Numbered from the stretch's first letter, positions 1-10,168 are shown. The stretch is DNA of 64,000 nt from an uncultured Burkholderiales bacterium (GCA_903830725.1 CAIKVH010000048.1:62001-126000), one strand, 5' to 3'. Notes: generated by a model from the letters alone, not told the origin. Made by a program: numbers and translations.

Positions 1-1
1 A

Positions 2-808
2 CAGGACCAAATGCTTGAGGGGATCAAGCAGCGTGCAGAAAAGAACGGGGTGATGGACCTTGCTTTTTTAACCCAACAAGAGGCTCAGTCCTTGGAGCCA
101 GAGTTGTCGTGTACTTCCGCCCTTTTATCCCCAAGCACCGGTATCTTGGACTCACATAGTTATATGCTCAGCCTTCAAGGAGATTTTGAAAATGCGGGCG
201 GGGCAGTAGTCTTTCAAACCGAGGTTGTTTCGGCGGTCTGCTGCGCAGACAATATTTCTTTGCGCACCCAAAGTGGGGACACCATAGATACCAAAAGGGT
301 AGTTAATTGCTCAGGCTTGAATGCTCCACTTTTGGCCAAGACCTTTGCGGGAGCTCAAGAGGCTAAGATTCCCGGTGCTTTTTATTGCAAGGGAAATTAT
401 TTTCTTTTGCAGGGAAGATCCCCATTTAAACGCTTAATCTACCCTGTTCCCGAGGCAGCAGGTTTGGGCGTTCATCTAACTCTGGATTTAGGTGGACAGG
501 TTAAATTTGGACCTGACGTTGAGTGGGTGATTGATCCTACCGAATTAACAGTTAATCCCAAACGAGGGGAGCTTTTTTATGGGGCTGTTAGAACTTATTG
601 GCCCGCATTACCCGATAATGCGCTGATTCCTGGATATGCCGGAATACGTCCAAAAATCAATTCAGAGCACGAAAAATCTGAAGATTTTAAAATTTTGGAT
701 GTACAAGATCACAACATTCCGGGGCTGATTCATCTGCTTGGAATCGAGTCACCCGGGATCACCAGCTCCCTAGCAATAGCAGAGGAGGTCGTTAAAAGAT
801 TGTTCTAA
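2..808 (+). CDS. FAD-dependent oxidoreductase (DAO/LhgO-like), 5' end outside window
   Basis: The reading frame is open from the left edge, so the N-terminus with the FAD-binding Rossmann motif lies upstream of the window. About 268 residues remain. The visible part resembles the DAO fold family, especially L-2-hydroxyglutarate oxidase: NCSGLNAPLLA closes the FAD-binding half, GVHLTLDLGGQVKFGPDVEW is typical of the substrate half, and GIRPKI plus HLLGIESPGITSSLAIAE form the C-terminal FAD contact. Such enzymes oxidise 2-hydroxy acids or amines with FAD. The exact substrate is not certain. It converges on pyrD with only 31 bases between the stop codons, where a small hairpin lies. Confidence 0.8.
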   Translation, partial: QDQMLEGIKQRAEKNGVMDLAFLTQQEAQSLEPELSCTSALLSPSTGILDSHSYMLSLQGDFENAGGAVVFQTEVVSAVCCADNISLRTQSGDTIDTKRVVNCSGLNAPLLAKTFAGAQEAKIPGAFYCKGNYFLLQGRSPFKRLIYPVPEAAGLGVHLTLDLGGQVKFGPDVEWVIDPTELTVNPKRGELFYGAVRTYWPALPDNALIPGYAGIRPKINSEHEKSEDFKILDVQDHNIPGLIHLLGIESPGITSSLAIAEEVVKRLF

Positions 809-821
809 TTGAACTTTCTTC

Positions 822-845
822 AAGTAACACAACCTGTGATTACTT
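822..845. terminator. Hairpin between convergent oxidoreductase and pyrD
   Basis: An inverted repeat (AAGTAACACA, loop ACC, TGTGATTACTT with one bulged base) spans the pyrD stop codon and lies 14 bases after the upstream oxidoreductase stop. No clear T-run follows on either side, so a role as a bidirectional terminator is only plausible. Confidence 0.3.
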
Positions 846-1991
846 GGCTTCACGACTCATCAGGGCTTGCGCAACCTCCGTTATCAAGCCTGGTCCACGG
901 TAGATCAGGCCAGTATATATTTGCACCAAATTCGCCCCAGCGGCCAATTTTTCTAAGGCGTCTTTGTCACAACAAACACCGCCCACACCAATAATCGCAA
1001 AGTCAGGTCCTAAGCGGTTGCGCATCGTTTTTATAACGTTGTTGCTAGCTCTTAAAACTGGGGCCCCTGACAGTCCTCCTGCTTCATTTGCATGCACAGA
1101 GCCTTGCACGTCTTCGCGCGATAAAGTGGTATTTGTTGCAATTAAACCCCATGACTGAGTCGTTGAGTTAGGTGCATTTGAGGCAGAGGAATTTTTTATT
1201 TTGATTAAAGTGTTGGCAATGACCTCCATTTGAGCGTCATCTAAATCGGGGGCAATTTTTAGGAAAAGAGGTACATGCTTGTTGTGAATGCTCTGAAGCT
1301 TGATGCGTTCTTGCTCCAAGGTTATGAGCAGTTGCTCCAGGGCTTCATCATTTTGTAAAGAGCGAAGATTTTTGGTGTTCGGACTGGAGATGTTTACGGT
1401 AACGTAGTCTGCAAATTCGTAAACATCTCGTAAACAGATCAAATAATCGTTCGCAGCATCTTCAATGGGCGTAGATGCATTTTTCCCGATATTCAAACCC
1501 AGCAGCATTTGCGATGATTTTGAGGCCCGGGTAGTTCTGCGTTTGAACTTCGCAACTTTCACGTTTTTTATAAAGGTCTCGGTGCCTAAGTTATTAAATC
1601 CAAGCCTATTGATTAGTGCATTCTTCTGCGGGATACGAAACATTCGGGGCTTGGGGTTACCGTCTTGCGCAAGGGGAGTGACGGTCCCAACCTCAACAAA
1701 ACCAAATCCCATGGCATTAAATGCATCGATACATGCTGCGTTTTTATCCAAACCTGCTGCCAAACCTACTTTATTTGGGAATTTAAGACCCAAAAGCTCG
1801 ACTGGATCGCTAAGGGTATTTTGTCTGTAAAAAACGCTTAAAGGGGTGTTTTGGGTGTGCTTTAGAAATGCCAAGGTCAAATCGTGGGCATGTTCCGGAT
1901 CAAGCCTGAAAAGTATAGGGCGAACGAGCCGACAATAGAAAAAATTTAAGATTGAAGTAGAGAACATTGGATAATGCAGTTTGTTGGACAT
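840..1991 (-). CDS. pyrD: Dihydroorotate dehydrogenase (quinone), class 2
   Basis: This enzyme oxidises dihydroorotate to orotate in pyrimidine synthesis and passes electrons to membrane quinone. The protein has 383 residues, a little longer than the usual 335-350, partly because of an insert ([14 protein letters not shown]) near residue 150. Class 2 features include the N-terminal membrane-associating helix ([22 protein letters not shown]), [24 protein letters not shown] with the catalytic serine region, and IIGVGGV plus [11 protein letters not shown] for FMN phosphate binding. The start at 1991 has a G-rich ribosome-binding stretch (GGGGGA) just upstream. An ATG at 1967 is an alternative. 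It is divergent from rpiA with about 45 bases between starts. Confidence 0.96.
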   Translation of the reverse strand: MSNKLHYPMFSTSILNFFYCRLVRPILFRLDPEHAHDLTLAFLKHTQNTPLSVFYRQNTLSDPVELLGLKFPNKVGLAAGLDKNAACIDAFNAMGFGFVEVGTVTPLAQDGNPKPRMFRIPQKNALINRLGFNNLGTETFIKNVKVAKFKRRTTRASKSSQMLLGLNIGKNASTPIEDAANDYLICLRDVYEFADYVTVNISSPNTKNLRSLQNDEALEQLLITLEQERIKLQSIHNKHVPLFLKIAPDLDDAQMEVIANTLIKIKNSSASNAPNSTTQSWGLIATNTTLSREDVQGSVHANEAGGLSGAPVLRASNNVIKTMRNRLGPDFAIIGVGGVCCDKDALEKLAAGANLVQIYTGLIYRGPGLITEVAQALMSREAK

Positions 1992-2036
1992 TCGTCCCCC
2001 AATTCTCTCAGATGTTTTGAAAGTTTCCTGCTAACC

Positions 2037-2783
2037 ATGTCAACTCAAAATCATAATTCCAATTCCACTCCTAGTTCTACCCACGTCAACCCAAACTCTG
2101 CGCTCTCCCAAGATGATCTGAAAGCACTCGTTGGACTTGAGGTCTTGAGGTACTTGACGCCAGGTGACATTATTGGCGTTGGAACGGGCTCTACGGTTAA
2201 CCATTTCATTAAAGCCTTGGAGACTAATCAAGCGCTACGTACAGGGCTCAAAGGCGCAGTTTCAAGCTCTGAGGCTACTACGGCGTTACTGCAAAAAATT
2301 GGAATTCCAGTTTTAGAGGCATCCCAGGTTCAGGGACTAAGCCTCTACATAGACGGGGCCGACGAGATTGATCATTCCGGTTACATGATTAAGGGAGGAG
2401 GTGCCGCTTTGACCCGGGAGAAGATCGTTGCCTCCTTGGCAAAATCTTTCATATGCATTGCAGATGAATCGAAGTTGGTCAAGACCTTGGGCCAATTTCC
2501 CTTGCCCCTTGAGATCATACCTATGGCAGCGGCCCAACTGATGCGTTCGTTTAAAGAGCTAGGGGCAAGTGCAAAACTCCGCTTAAAGGGAGATCAACCA
2601 TGGGTGACCGATAACGGACAACACATATTAGACGTTACTGGCCTAAAGATCACAGATCCCGTAGCCTTTGAGAGTTTGGTGAGTCAGTGGGCGGGGGTAG
2701 TGACTGTGGGTGTTTTTGCATTTCAAAAGGCGACTCTGTGCCTATTGGCTACCCCGCAGGGCGTTAAAACACTCAAGTTTTAG
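2037..2783 (+). CDS. rpiA: Ribose-5-phosphate isomerase A
   Basis: RpiA interconverts ribose 5-phosphate and ribulose 5-phosphate in the pentose phosphate pathway. The key motifs are GTGSTVNHFI (phosphate loop), SSEATT, DGADEID (catalytic acids), KGGGAALTREKI and LGQFPLPLEI. The start at ATG 2037 gives 248 residues, close to family length after allowing for a Ser/Asn-rich N-terminal extension of about 25 residues. The frame stays open to 1974, but that start would run into pyrD. The next gene is convergent, 34 bases away. Confidence 0.96.
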   Translation: MSTQNHNSNSTPSSTHVNPNSALSQDDLKALVGLEVLRYLTPGDIIGVGTGSTVNHFIKALETNQALRTGLKGAVSSSEATTALLQKIGIPVLEASQVQGLSLYIDGADEIDHSGYMIKGGGAALTREKIVASLAKSFICIADESKLVKTLGQFPLPLEIIPMAAAQLMRSFKELGASAKLRLKGDQPWVTDNGQHILDVTGLKITDPVAFESLVSQWAGVVTVGVFAFQKATLCLLATPQGVKTLKF

Positions 2784-2817
2784 GCCACACACCCAGTGTC
2801 CTAACGAGGGCTATTGT

Positions 2818-3531
2818 TTAAATGTCCCCCTCATCATTGTTACGAACCCACATGTGCTCAAGTCTGTAGTCATCCATCATGAGGTTAGCTTGGAAATCTG
2901 CTTCGATGTAGGGGAAAAATCGACCTCTTGATACGATCATTAGCGGTTGATCCCAGTCTTTGTAAAGTTCACGCACTTGCGATAAATTATCGTTAATTTC
3001 TGTCTCTAAAAATTCAAAAATGCCGTAGTCTGGGTCCAGAAGTGCCTCAATGAGTTTGGTATAAAAAATATCTGCGTACTCATCCTTTAAGCGTTGGATA
3101 AGCCCTATTCCTTTGCTGAAATTTTCAGTGTCACTTTCTGTTGAATTGAGCCAACTATCAGGATCATAATCATTGTCCTTTTCGTACTCCTCGTCTGGAT
3201 CTAGGATGTCGGGTAAGTAAAACCCTGTTTTATTCATCAGATGATAAAGCGTTTCGTTATTGCATCTGACCAACTGCCATTTTAAAAAGTCGAACCTCTT
3301 GAATTCATAGGTCTTGTCTTCAGATTCGCCACTAACTTTTTCATCAGATGGGACGTAGAGCTCGTAATAACCTTCGTGGGCAGACATCCTAAACAAATCA
3401 GATTCAGTTTCAATTTCCATGTCGCTGATTTCCTCTGGTAACGGGGCTGGGAAAATTTCTACTACAAAATCGATTTGATTAAATTTAATTCCATTTTCCG
3501 AAATTTTTTCTAGATTTGCAGATTTAGCCAT
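2818..3531 (-). CDS. Acidic hypothetical protein
   Basis: The protein has 237 residues and no family that I recognise. It is strongly acidic throughout, with clusters of Asp and Glu (DPDEEYEKDNDYDPDSW near the middle), and has no signal peptide or membrane segment. Its aromatic-rich stretches (FDFLKWQLVRCNNETLYHL; YKDWDQPLMIVSRGRFFPY) suggest a folded soluble protein. It stands alone between convergent rpiA and the prlC 3' end, with an AT-rich 159-base upstream region that can hold its own promoter. Codon use resembles its neighbours, so it is probably a genuine gene. Confidence 0.7.
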   Translation of the reverse strand: MAKSANLEKISENGIKFNQIDFVVEIFPAPLPEEISDMEIETESDLFRMSAHEGYYELYVPSDEKVSGESEDKTYEFKRFDFLKWQLVRCNNETLYHLMNKTGFYLPDILDPDEEYEKDNDYDPDSWLNSTESDTENFSKGIGLIQRLKDEYADIFYTKLIEALLDPDYGIFEFLETEINDNLSQVRELYKDWDQPLMIVSRGRFFPYIEADFQANLMMDDYRLEHMWVRNNDEGDI

Positions 3532-3690
3532 AATGAGTGATCCTTATGAGGTTGGGTGTCGAACTCTGTTTGAGGTTTTAATACCAACTATTAATTAATA
3601 ATATAAATGTTATCAAATTTTATACAAATATTGCGCCTAGGGTTAAAGATTATCCCTTGGAAAATACTTAACGCAACAGTAGTTAAAACG

Positions 3691-5745
3691 CTACTGCATC
3701 ATGCCTTGGTGGCGCATTAAAGCGTCTAATTCTGGTTCGCGCCCTCTAAAGGCTATAAATGATTCAATAGCGGGGCGAGAACTACCGACTTCTAAGATAT
3801 TGATTCTGTACTTTCTGCCGGTTTCGACGTTAGGTTCCCCGTTTGCAAGTGCAGTCTCCTCAAATGCTGCGTAGGCGTCTGCACTCAATATCTCGGCCCA
3901 TTTGTAACTGTAGTAACCAGCTGCGTAGCCCCCAGCAAAGATATGGCTAAAGCTATGTGGGGTTCTACTCCACTCGGGCACGGGGAGGACCGCAATCTCA
4001 GCTCGTATATCGTTTAAAAGCGTCAAGAATGAGCTCTTGTCTTCGCTTTTTTGATCTTTACTTGTTTGACAGTGAAGTTTAATGTCAAAGAGGGAGAACT
4101 CAACTTGACGGAGTGTTTGCATACCGCTTTGAAAGTTTTTAGCAGCAATCAATTTGTCGAACAAGGCGCGCGGGAGCTTATCGCCAGTTTGAACGTGCTG
4201 CGTTAGGTCTTGTAAAACTGACCATTCCCAACAGAAATTCTCCATAAATTGGCTAGGCAATTCAACCGCGTCCCACTCAACCCCAGAGATGCCAGAGACA
4301 TCGCGCTCATCAATTTGAGTCAAAAGGTGGTGCAATCCGTGACCGAATTCATGAAAGAGTGTGATGACATCATCATGCGTTAGAAGGGGCGGGGCACCGT
4401 TGATACCCTCAGCAAAATTGCATACCAAATGCGCAACAGGTGTCTGCAGGTGATGGTTATCAGGCCTGAGCCATCTAGCCCGCACATCGTCCATCCAAGC
4501 TCCGCCGCGCTTGCCTGATCGTGCACCTGGGTCGAGGTAGAACTGGCCAACCAGGGCCCCGGCACGCTCGATTCTGTAAAAATCTACGGTTGGATGCCAA
4601 ATGGGCGCAGAGTCGCGTTTGATATTGACTTCAAATAGTTTTTCAACAATTTTAAACAAACCACTTAAAACCTTGGGAGCGGGGAAATATGCTTTGAGTT
4701 CTTGGTCGCTAAAGGAGTAACGCTCCTCCTTTAGTTTTTCAGATATATAGGTCCAGTCCCAAGAGTTGGGGTTCTCAATATGAAGCACATCTTTTGCAAA
4801 CGTCCTTAATTCCTCTACGTCACGAAGTGCGTAAGGCTTCGCTCGGTGAGCGAGGGTATATAAAAATTCAATGACCTGAGCAGGAGTTTCAGCCATTTTT
4901 GTAGCAAGGGATAATTCAGCGTAATTGTTAAAGCCAAGAAGTTTGGCTTCCTCAGTTCGCAATTGAAGTGTTTCAACAATAATAGATGTATTGTCATATT
5001 GACGTGAGTTTTCATCACTTTGATCGGATGCACGCGTCACAAAGGCTTTGTAGATGCGCTCTCTGAGGGAGCGTGAGTGAGCATATTGCATAACTGGGAA
5101 ATAGCACGGCATTTTTAAACTAAGCAAGTAGCCTTTTAAACTTTTTTGCTCTGCTGCGTTAAGAGTGCTTGCTTTTACGTCCTCGGGAATACCGCTCATC
5201 TCCTCTTCGCTTGCTAGATAGGACCAAGAGTCTGTTGCATCTAAAACATTCTCACTAAACTTTTGGGATAACTCGGACAGACGGGATTGGATTTGTGCAA
5301 ATCTTTCTTTTTCAACTCCGCTTAACTCAGCCCCAGATAGTTTGAATCCCTTCAATGCTTTTCGGAGTGCCTCCGCCTGAACAGGAGCAAGAGACTTTGC
5401 ATCAATAGACTTATACTTTTTGTACAAAGCGTCGTTGCTACCCATTTCAGTCCAAAATTCAGTGATTTTAGGAAGTGCTTCGTTGTATGCAGCCCTCAAT
5501 TCTGGATTATCAGCAACACTATTCAAGTGGTTGACAGCGCCCCATGCACGTCCAAGCCTCTCTGTGCTGACATCCAAGACCTCCGCAATTTTTGTCCAAT
5601 CTGCTGGGTATGTATCTTGGGTGACTTGATCCAATGCGCTCTTTGCCTTGGAAATGAGTTGATCTATGCTTGCGCCAACCTGGGCTGGTGTGATTTGATC
5701 AAATAGGGGGAGGTTATCAAAATTGAGTAAGGCAACGGTGGTCAT
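3691..5745 (-). CDS. prlC: Oligopeptidase A (M3 zinc metallopeptidase)
   Basis: Cytoplasmic M3-family peptidase that degrades short peptides, including signal-peptide fragments. It has 684 residues, matching the family length of about 680. The zinc motif HEFGHGLHH starts at residue 465 (H465, E466, H469), and the family landmarks RSGKRGGAWMDD, FCWEW and FAGGYAAGYYSYKWAEIL follow the expected order. There is no signal peptide. It lies 50 bases downstream of folD on the same strand, so the two are probably co-transcribed, an arrangement common in betaproteobacteria. It is also called opdA. Confidence 0.95.
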   Translation of the reverse strand: MTTVALLNFDNLPLFDQITPAQVGASIDQLISKAKSALDQVTQDTYPADWTKIAEVLDVSTERLGRAWGAVNHLNSVADNPELRAAYNEALPKITEFWTEMGSNDALYKKYKSIDAKSLAPVQAEALRKALKGFKLSGAELSGVEKERFAQIQSRLSELSQKFSENVLDATDSWSYLASEEEMSGIPEDVKASTLNAAEQKSLKGYLLSLKMPCYFPVMQYAHSRSLRERIYKAFVTRASDQSDENSRQYDNTSIIVETLQLRTEEAKLLGFNNYAELSLATKMAETPAQVIEFLYTLAHRAKPYALRDVEELRTFAKDVLHIENPNSWDWTYISEKLKEERYSFSDQELKAYFPAPKVLSGLFKIVEKLFEVNIKRDSAPIWHPTVDFYRIERAGALVGQFYLDPGARSGKRGGAWMDDVRARWLRPDNHHLQTPVAHLVCNFAEGINGAPPLLTHDDVITLFHEFGHGLHHLLTQIDERDVSGISGVEWDAVELPSQFMENFCWEWSVLQDLTQHVQTGDKLPRALFDKLIAAKNFQSGMQTLRQVEFSLFDIKLHCQTSKDQKSEDKSSFLTLLNDIRAEIAVLPVPEWSRTPHSFSHIFAGGYAAGYYSYKWAEILSADAYAAFEETALANGEPNVETGRKYRINILEVGSSRPAIESFIAFRGREPELDALMRHQGMMQ

Positions 5746-5795
5746 AGAGAATCTGCGGGGTGTATTTGAAAAAACTTTTTTAAACTATTGTGATC

Positions 5796-6650
5796 TTAGG
5801 CAATGTGCCTTTTTTGAGCCGCCTCTAGCGTGTTTTGTAAAAGCATAGTAATCGTCATTGGCCCGACTCCTCCGGGTACAGGAGTGATATAGGAGGCAAC
5901 CTTGCTGACGCCCTCAAAGTCAACATCGCCGCATAGCTTGCCTTCCTCGTCCCTGTTCATTCCAACATCTATGACGACAGCGCCTGATTTGACCATGTCG
6001 GCAGTCAGTACGTTTATTTTTCCTACCGCCACGACGATAACATCAGCCTGTAGGGTTATGGCTTTTAGGTCAGTTGTTGCACTGTGGCAGATAGTAACAG
6101 TGGCATTCTTATCCAGGAGCATCAAAGCCATGGGCTTACCCACAATGTGTGAGCGACCAATTACAACTGCATGCTTACCCTTAAGTTCGAAATTGATGCT
6201 TTCAAGCATCTTCATGCATCCAAAAGGTGTGCAAGGCCAATAGCCTGGTAGTCCTTTAACAAGGGCGCCTGCGCTCGAGATATGAAAGCCGTCTACATCT
6301 TTAGCTGGATCAATTGCTTCAATTACACGGCTTGCGTCAATGTGGCCGGGGAGCGGGAGTTGTACCAAAATTCCGTGAATTTTTGGGTTTTTATTAAGTG
6401 CGTGGATGTGATTGAGCAATTCAGATTCAGTAATTGAAGCAGGGTAGGCGTCAAGGCTAGAAAAAAAACCTACCTCCTCGCAAGCTTTTACTTTATTGCG
6501 AACATAAACTTGGCTGGCGGGGTTTTCTCCAACCAATATAACGGCTAGGCCTGGAATTACGCCTTTTTGACTTAGCTCTTTGACTTCCAGGGTGATTCGG
6601 GTCCTAATACTTTTGGAGAGTTCGGTGCCACTGATAAGATTTGCGGTCAT
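5796..6650 (-). CDS. folD: Bifunctional methylenetetrahydrofolate dehydrogenase/cyclohydrolase
   Basis: FolD interconverts 5,10-methylene-, 5,10-methenyl- and 10-formyl-tetrahydrofolate using NADP, supplying one-carbon units for purines and formyl-methionine. The 284 residues match the family. Visible motifs are [20 protein letters not shown] (catalytic Tyr and Lys), [44 protein letters not shown] (NADP site) and [10 protein letters not shown]. It is the first gene of a likely folD-prlC unit. A strong hairpin separates its upstream region from the response-regulator gene. Confidence 0.97.
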   Translation of the reverse strand: MTANLISGTELSKSIRTRITLEVKELSQKGVIPGLAVILVGENPASQVYVRNKVKACEEVGFFSSLDAYPASITESELLNHIHALNKNPKIHGILVQLPLPGHIDASRVIEAIDPAKDVDGFHISSAGALVKGLPGYWPCTPFGCMKMLESINFELKGKHAVVIGRSHIVGKPMALMLLDKNATVTICHSATTDLKAITLQADVIVVAVGKINVLTADMVKSGAVVIDVGMNRDEEGKLCGDVDFEGVSKVASYITPVPGGVGPMTITMLLQNTLEAAQKRHIA

Positions 6651-6690
6651 GGGAAGTAATGATTATTTGATGATTTGAGAGGTGGAAGGT

Positions 6691-6746
6691 ACCAAAAAAT
6701 TAAGCTTCAACTGAATACTGCGAATTGCAAAAATTCAGTTGAAGCT
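6691..6746 (-). terminator. Rho-independent terminator after the regulator/kinase pair
   Basis: A perfect 14-base inverted repeat (AGCTTCAACTGAAT at 6703-6716 and its complement at 6733-6746) encloses a 16-base loop. On the minus strand it is followed by TAATTTTTT. It sits 57 bases beyond the stop of the FixJ-like gene and before folD, so it should end the kinase-regulator transcript. Confidence 0.75.
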
Positions 6747-6802
6747 CAAAGAACTACATGGACTGGGCTAAAAGCGTGACGCAATGTGGCGTCCAATGGT
6801 CC

Positions 6803-7432
6803 TTAAGCGGGTTTGGGCCCTGTTTGACCAAGTGCGATTTTCAAAAGATCCGCAACAGTATTGGCATTGAGTTTTTCCATAATGTTAGCGCGGTGGGCCT
6901 CAACAGTCTTGATGCTGATGCCAAGGTCATCCGCGATTTGTTTGTTTAATCTCCCGGCAACAATGCGCTCAAGGACTTGAGACTCACGCGTTGTAAGCTT
7001 GGAGATCAAAGCGTGTCTTGAAGCGGCTTGCAGGCTTTCAGCAAAGGAGTCCTTTGCAGCAGCTAACATTCGCTCTACAGTGCTTACAAGCTGTTCCTCA
7101 TCAAATGGCTTTTGAATAAAGTCAAGAGCTCCCTTTTTCATTGTGTCAACTGCCATGGGCACATCGCCGTGTCCAGTGATGAATACAATTGGCAGGGGTG
7201 AGTTTCTCTCAATTAATCGGTCCTGAAGTTCAAGGCCTGTCATACCTGCCATACGAATATCTACCAATACGCAGGCTACCTCTCTTGGGTCGTAGCGACC
7301 TAAAAAAGTCTCGCCAGAATCAAAACAGCGGACCCTGTAGTCCTTTCCCTCAAGGAGCCACTGTAGCGAATCGCGCACAGCCTCATCATCATCAACTACG
7401 TAAACAGTCCCTTTTTTGGGTATCAAACTCAT
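6803..7432 (-). CDS. FixJ-family response regulator
   Basis: DNA-binding response regulator of 209 residues. The N-terminal receiver domain (about 8-125) shows acidic pocket DDD at 14-16, phospho-acceptor D58 in VLVDIRMAGMTG, T87 in FITGHGD and K108 in FIQKPF. The C-terminal LuxR-type helix-turn-helix (about 140-200) reads LTTRESQVLERIVAGRLNKQ followed by IADDLGISIKTVEAHR. This layout is typical of FixJ, TtrR and StyR. Its start overlaps the kinase stop by 4 bases, indicating translational coupling and a cognate pair. Because the pair is divergent from the pyruvate dehydrogenase operon, it may regulate that operon, which is an inference from position. Confidence 0.92.
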   Translation of the reverse strand: MSLIPKKGTVYVVDDDEAVRDSLQWLLEGKDYRVRCFDSGETFLGRYDPREVACVLVDIRMAGMTGLELQDRLIERNSPLPIVFITGHGDVPMAVDTMKKGALDFIQKPFDEEQLVSTVERMLAAAKDSFAESLQAASRHALISKLTTRESQVLERIVAGRLNKQIADDLGISIKTVEAHRANIMEKLNANTVADLLKIALGQTGPKPA

Positions 7433-10002
7433 GAGTAACTCCGTGATTCAATAGAAAGATTTTCGTCAGATGGCATTTTAGTTCCAGTTGCGGGTAACCA
7501 AAATGAGAAACAGCATCCCACAATTGCTTGGTCATTGTAAAGGTTCTGAGCCTTCATTCTGCCCTGGTGGGATTCCACGATGCTTCGGCATAAATTAAGT
7601 CCTATACCTAGGCCCTCTGTCTTTGTAGAAAAGAAAGCCTCAAAAAGATGATCCATCACTTCTGGGGCCAAACCACCGCCGGTGTCTTGAACAGCAAACT
7701 CGACGGCACTTTGTCCGTCAATTTCAACCAAAGTTACATTGAGTTGCACATTTCTTTGCGAGTTCTCCCGCCCAGCCTGATCGATGGACTCAGAGGCATT
7801 TTTGAGCAAATTGATCAATACTTGTTGAATCAATATCCGATCAATGTTTACCAAGGGGAGCCTGGGTCCGAAATAGTGTGTAAAGCGAACGCGTCTTTTT
7901 TTCAGCTCAATTTCCGCCAGCTCGATGGCCTCCATCGTCGTTGTGATGACGTTGGATAGAACTTGGTTGGGTTCACTGCGTTTTACAAAATCCCTAATTC
8001 TTTGAATGATTTGTCCTGCTCTTTGCGCCTGCTTTGCCGTCTTGTCCAATGCCATCAATAACTCAGATTCAACAATCTGGTGATTGTTGATGCGAGTAAT
8101 CATCCCCTTGCAGTAATTTGTGATTGCCGTAAGGGGTTGGTTCAGTTCATGTGCGACGCTAGAGGCCATTTCACCCATAGTGATTAATCGGCTTGAAGCC
8201 TGGGCACGTTCTTCATGAATTTTTGCCTGTTCCTGTGCTTGCCGTCTCACGGTGATGTCAGTTGCAATCACCATTTGTGCTAAGCGTCCATCTACCCAGT
8301 TAAGGTACCGAGCTCGTACTTCTAGCCATTTGCCGAGCGATTCAACAAAAATTTCAGCATGTTCAGAGGTTGCATCTGCCAAGTTTTCAGAAGGAAAGCC
8401 TGCAAGATTATCAACCTCATCACTCCCTTTATCAGGTTGATTTGTGGGCATCCCTGCTCGTTGTACTAAGGAGATATGTCCTTCGCTTTGGTTGTTAAAC
8501 CATTGGCGGTACATCTTGTTGGTGAATAAGAGCTCAGAGCTACCGAGTGGGGTGACGGATACGGACGCATCCAAAGCTTCTAAAACAGTTGTGAAGCGCA
8601 GATGGGCCGCGGAGAGTTGGTCGCGAATGCGGTTAGGCTCAGTAATATCCGTCATGGATGTCATCCATCCAGTTTGCACACCGTATGCGTCGACCAAAGG
8701 GGAGACATAAAGGCGAGCATCAAACATACGACCAGAACGGTGCTGAACTTTAACTTGGTATCCTCCGGCTGGTGTTAAACCTTGCAACTCATTGTGTAGC
8801 ATTACCGACAAAGAAGATATGTATTCTTTTGGCCAATATGGGAATGGTGGTTGACCCCCTACGAGTTCTTGCTCACTCCAACCGGTCATTTGACAAAAAG
8901 CTGAATTAACGTAAGTAATCTTTCCTTTCATGTCCATGGCACGCATGCCCGTGAGCATTGAGTTTTCCATCGCTCGGCGGAAATTAGTTTCAGACATCAA
9001 TGCCTCTTGCGCCCGCAGTCTGCGTTGGGTATGACGCCAGGTTCCAATTAGCATCCACGCAGTCAAGATACTCAAAGCTGCAACAAGGCGGATCAAGCCG
9101 TTACCGATTAGTCCTGGAGAGGTTCTGTAATTGCTCGCCTTCAGATATAAGCTATTGCCAAAAGGCGTAAGGGGAACAGTGATTTCATAGGTCGCGGATG
9201 ACCAAGGCATTTGGGGGAGAATTGATTTTTGTTTAGAGGCTTCGTGTCCAGCAATGAATTTGCCGTCAGACTGGACAACTGAGATTGCATTTCGAGAACT
9301 TACCTCTGTTGGTACGCTGTAACGAAGTAACCCGTCGATGTCAAACTCCGTCATTAAAGAGCCTGTAAAAATGCCTCTTACGTATAGCGGAATAAAAAGT
9401 TGAATGACTTCATTGCGGTTGACGCTACTACCTAAGAAGGTAGTAGCGTTTATATTTTCCAAATTGCTTATGGGCTGAGAATAAAGAGATTGGTGCAAAT
9501 CCTTTGCCAAATTAAACGTTGCCACTGAAATTGGATTTTTGAGGCGATCCCCAATTTTGAGTTGAATATTCCCATCAATGCTTGAGCTAAGCGAACTGGT
9601 GTGGATCTTCAAATCTGAAGATATCCATGCCATGGAGGTAATTTCGGGGAAATCTTTTATGATGGTGCTGCAAAGACTTTGCAATTCCTGTGCACCAATT
9701 TCCCCCTTGTATAAATCACCTGCGAGTTGCATAGACTGTTGTTGTCGCTCAAGTACTCGCAGACGAATACGTTGTTGGGTGTATTCAACATCGCTTCTAA
9801 CGCTCTCTTGCTCCCGTTGCATCTCCTCATATCTAAGGAAGGTGAACGCAGCAAAAATAGCGGCTAAAAATAAAATCACAGCCGTGAGGGGAGCGAGTAA
9901 GGCTAATCTGTCTTGTCGCCTAGGACTTTGGCTACGCCACCACAAGAGCCAGCGAGCGGACAATTTTTTAAAGATAGAGGTTTGTTTTATTGGTTCTGAC
10001 AT
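7429..10002 (-). CDS. PAS-domain sensor histidine kinase (FixL-like, membrane-bound)
   Basis: Membrane sensor kinase of 857 residues. A first membrane helix lies near residues 33-55 (LALLAPLTAVILFLAAIFAA), followed by a periplasmic sensor region to about 300 (CHASE-like by position) and a second helix near 303-320. Two PAS domains follow (about 335-455, with ITYVNSAFCQMTGW, and about 460-590). The HisKA box MGEMASSVAHELNQPLTAI places the phosphorylated histidine at 618, and the ATPase domain contains DTGGGL, FFSTKTEGLGIGLNL. The sequence is of the FixL/TodS type that pairs with FixJ-like regulators. The haem histidine of FixL is not evident, so oxygen sensing cannot be claimed. The ligand is unknown. 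Confidence 0.92.
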   Translation of the reverse strand: MSEPIKQTSIFKKLSARWLLWWRSQSPRRQDRLALLAPLTAVILFLAAIFAAFTFLRYEEMQREQESVRSDVEYTQQRIRLRVLERQQQSMQLAGDLYKGEIGAQELQSLCSTIIKDFPEITSMAWISSDLKIHTSSLSSSIDGNIQLKIGDRLKNPISVATFNLAKDLHQSLYSQPISNLENINATTFLGSSVNRNEVIQLFIPLYVRGIFTGSLMTEFDIDGLLRYSVPTEVSSRNAISVVQSDGKFIAGHEASKQKSILPQMPWSSATYEITVPLTPFGNSLYLKASNYRTSPGLIGNGLIRLVAALSILTAWMLIGTWRHTQRRLRAQEALMSETNFRRAMENSMLTGMRAMDMKGKITYVNSAFCQMTGWSEQELVGGQPPFPYWPKEYISSLSVMLHNELQGLTPAGGYQVKVQHRSGRMFDARLYVSPLVDAYGVQTGWMTSMTDITEPNRIRDQLSAAHLRFTTVLEALDASVSVTPLGSSELLFTNKMYRQWFNNQSEGHISLVQRAGMPTNQPDKGSDEVDNLAGFPSENLADATSEHAEIFVESLGKWLEVRARYLNWVDGRLAQMVIATDITVRRQAQEQAKIHEERAQASSRLITMGEMASSVAHELNQPLTAITNYCKGMITRINNHQIVESELLMALDKTAKQAQRAGQIIQRIRDFVKRSEPNQVLSNVITTTMEAIELAEIELKKRRVRFTHYFGPRLPLVNIDRILIQQVLINLLKNASESIDQAGRENSQRNVQLNVTLVEIDGQSAVEFAVQDTGGGLAPEVMDHLFEAFFSTKTEGLGIGLNLCRSIVESHQGRMKAQNLYNDQAIVGCCFSFWLPATGTKMPSDENLSIESRSYS

Positions 10003-10168
10003 TTAATCTCAGAGTTTAAATTAATTCTGCAAAGCAAGTTGATAACCGTTGTCTCGGCTGTTTACTCTTGTAAGTTGTTTAGATGATAGCTGTTTTTCTC
10101 TTAAATTTCATATTATAAAAATACGTCGCACAATTTGAAATATCTGTAAAAATATGGGAAAATAAAAC

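Noticed and set aside
1465-1830. Plus-strand ORF of 121 residues
   Set aside because: It is the antisense shadow of pyrD, which is a certain gene.
5902-6243. Plus-strand ORF of 113 residues
   Set aside because: Antisense shadow of folD with no independent support.
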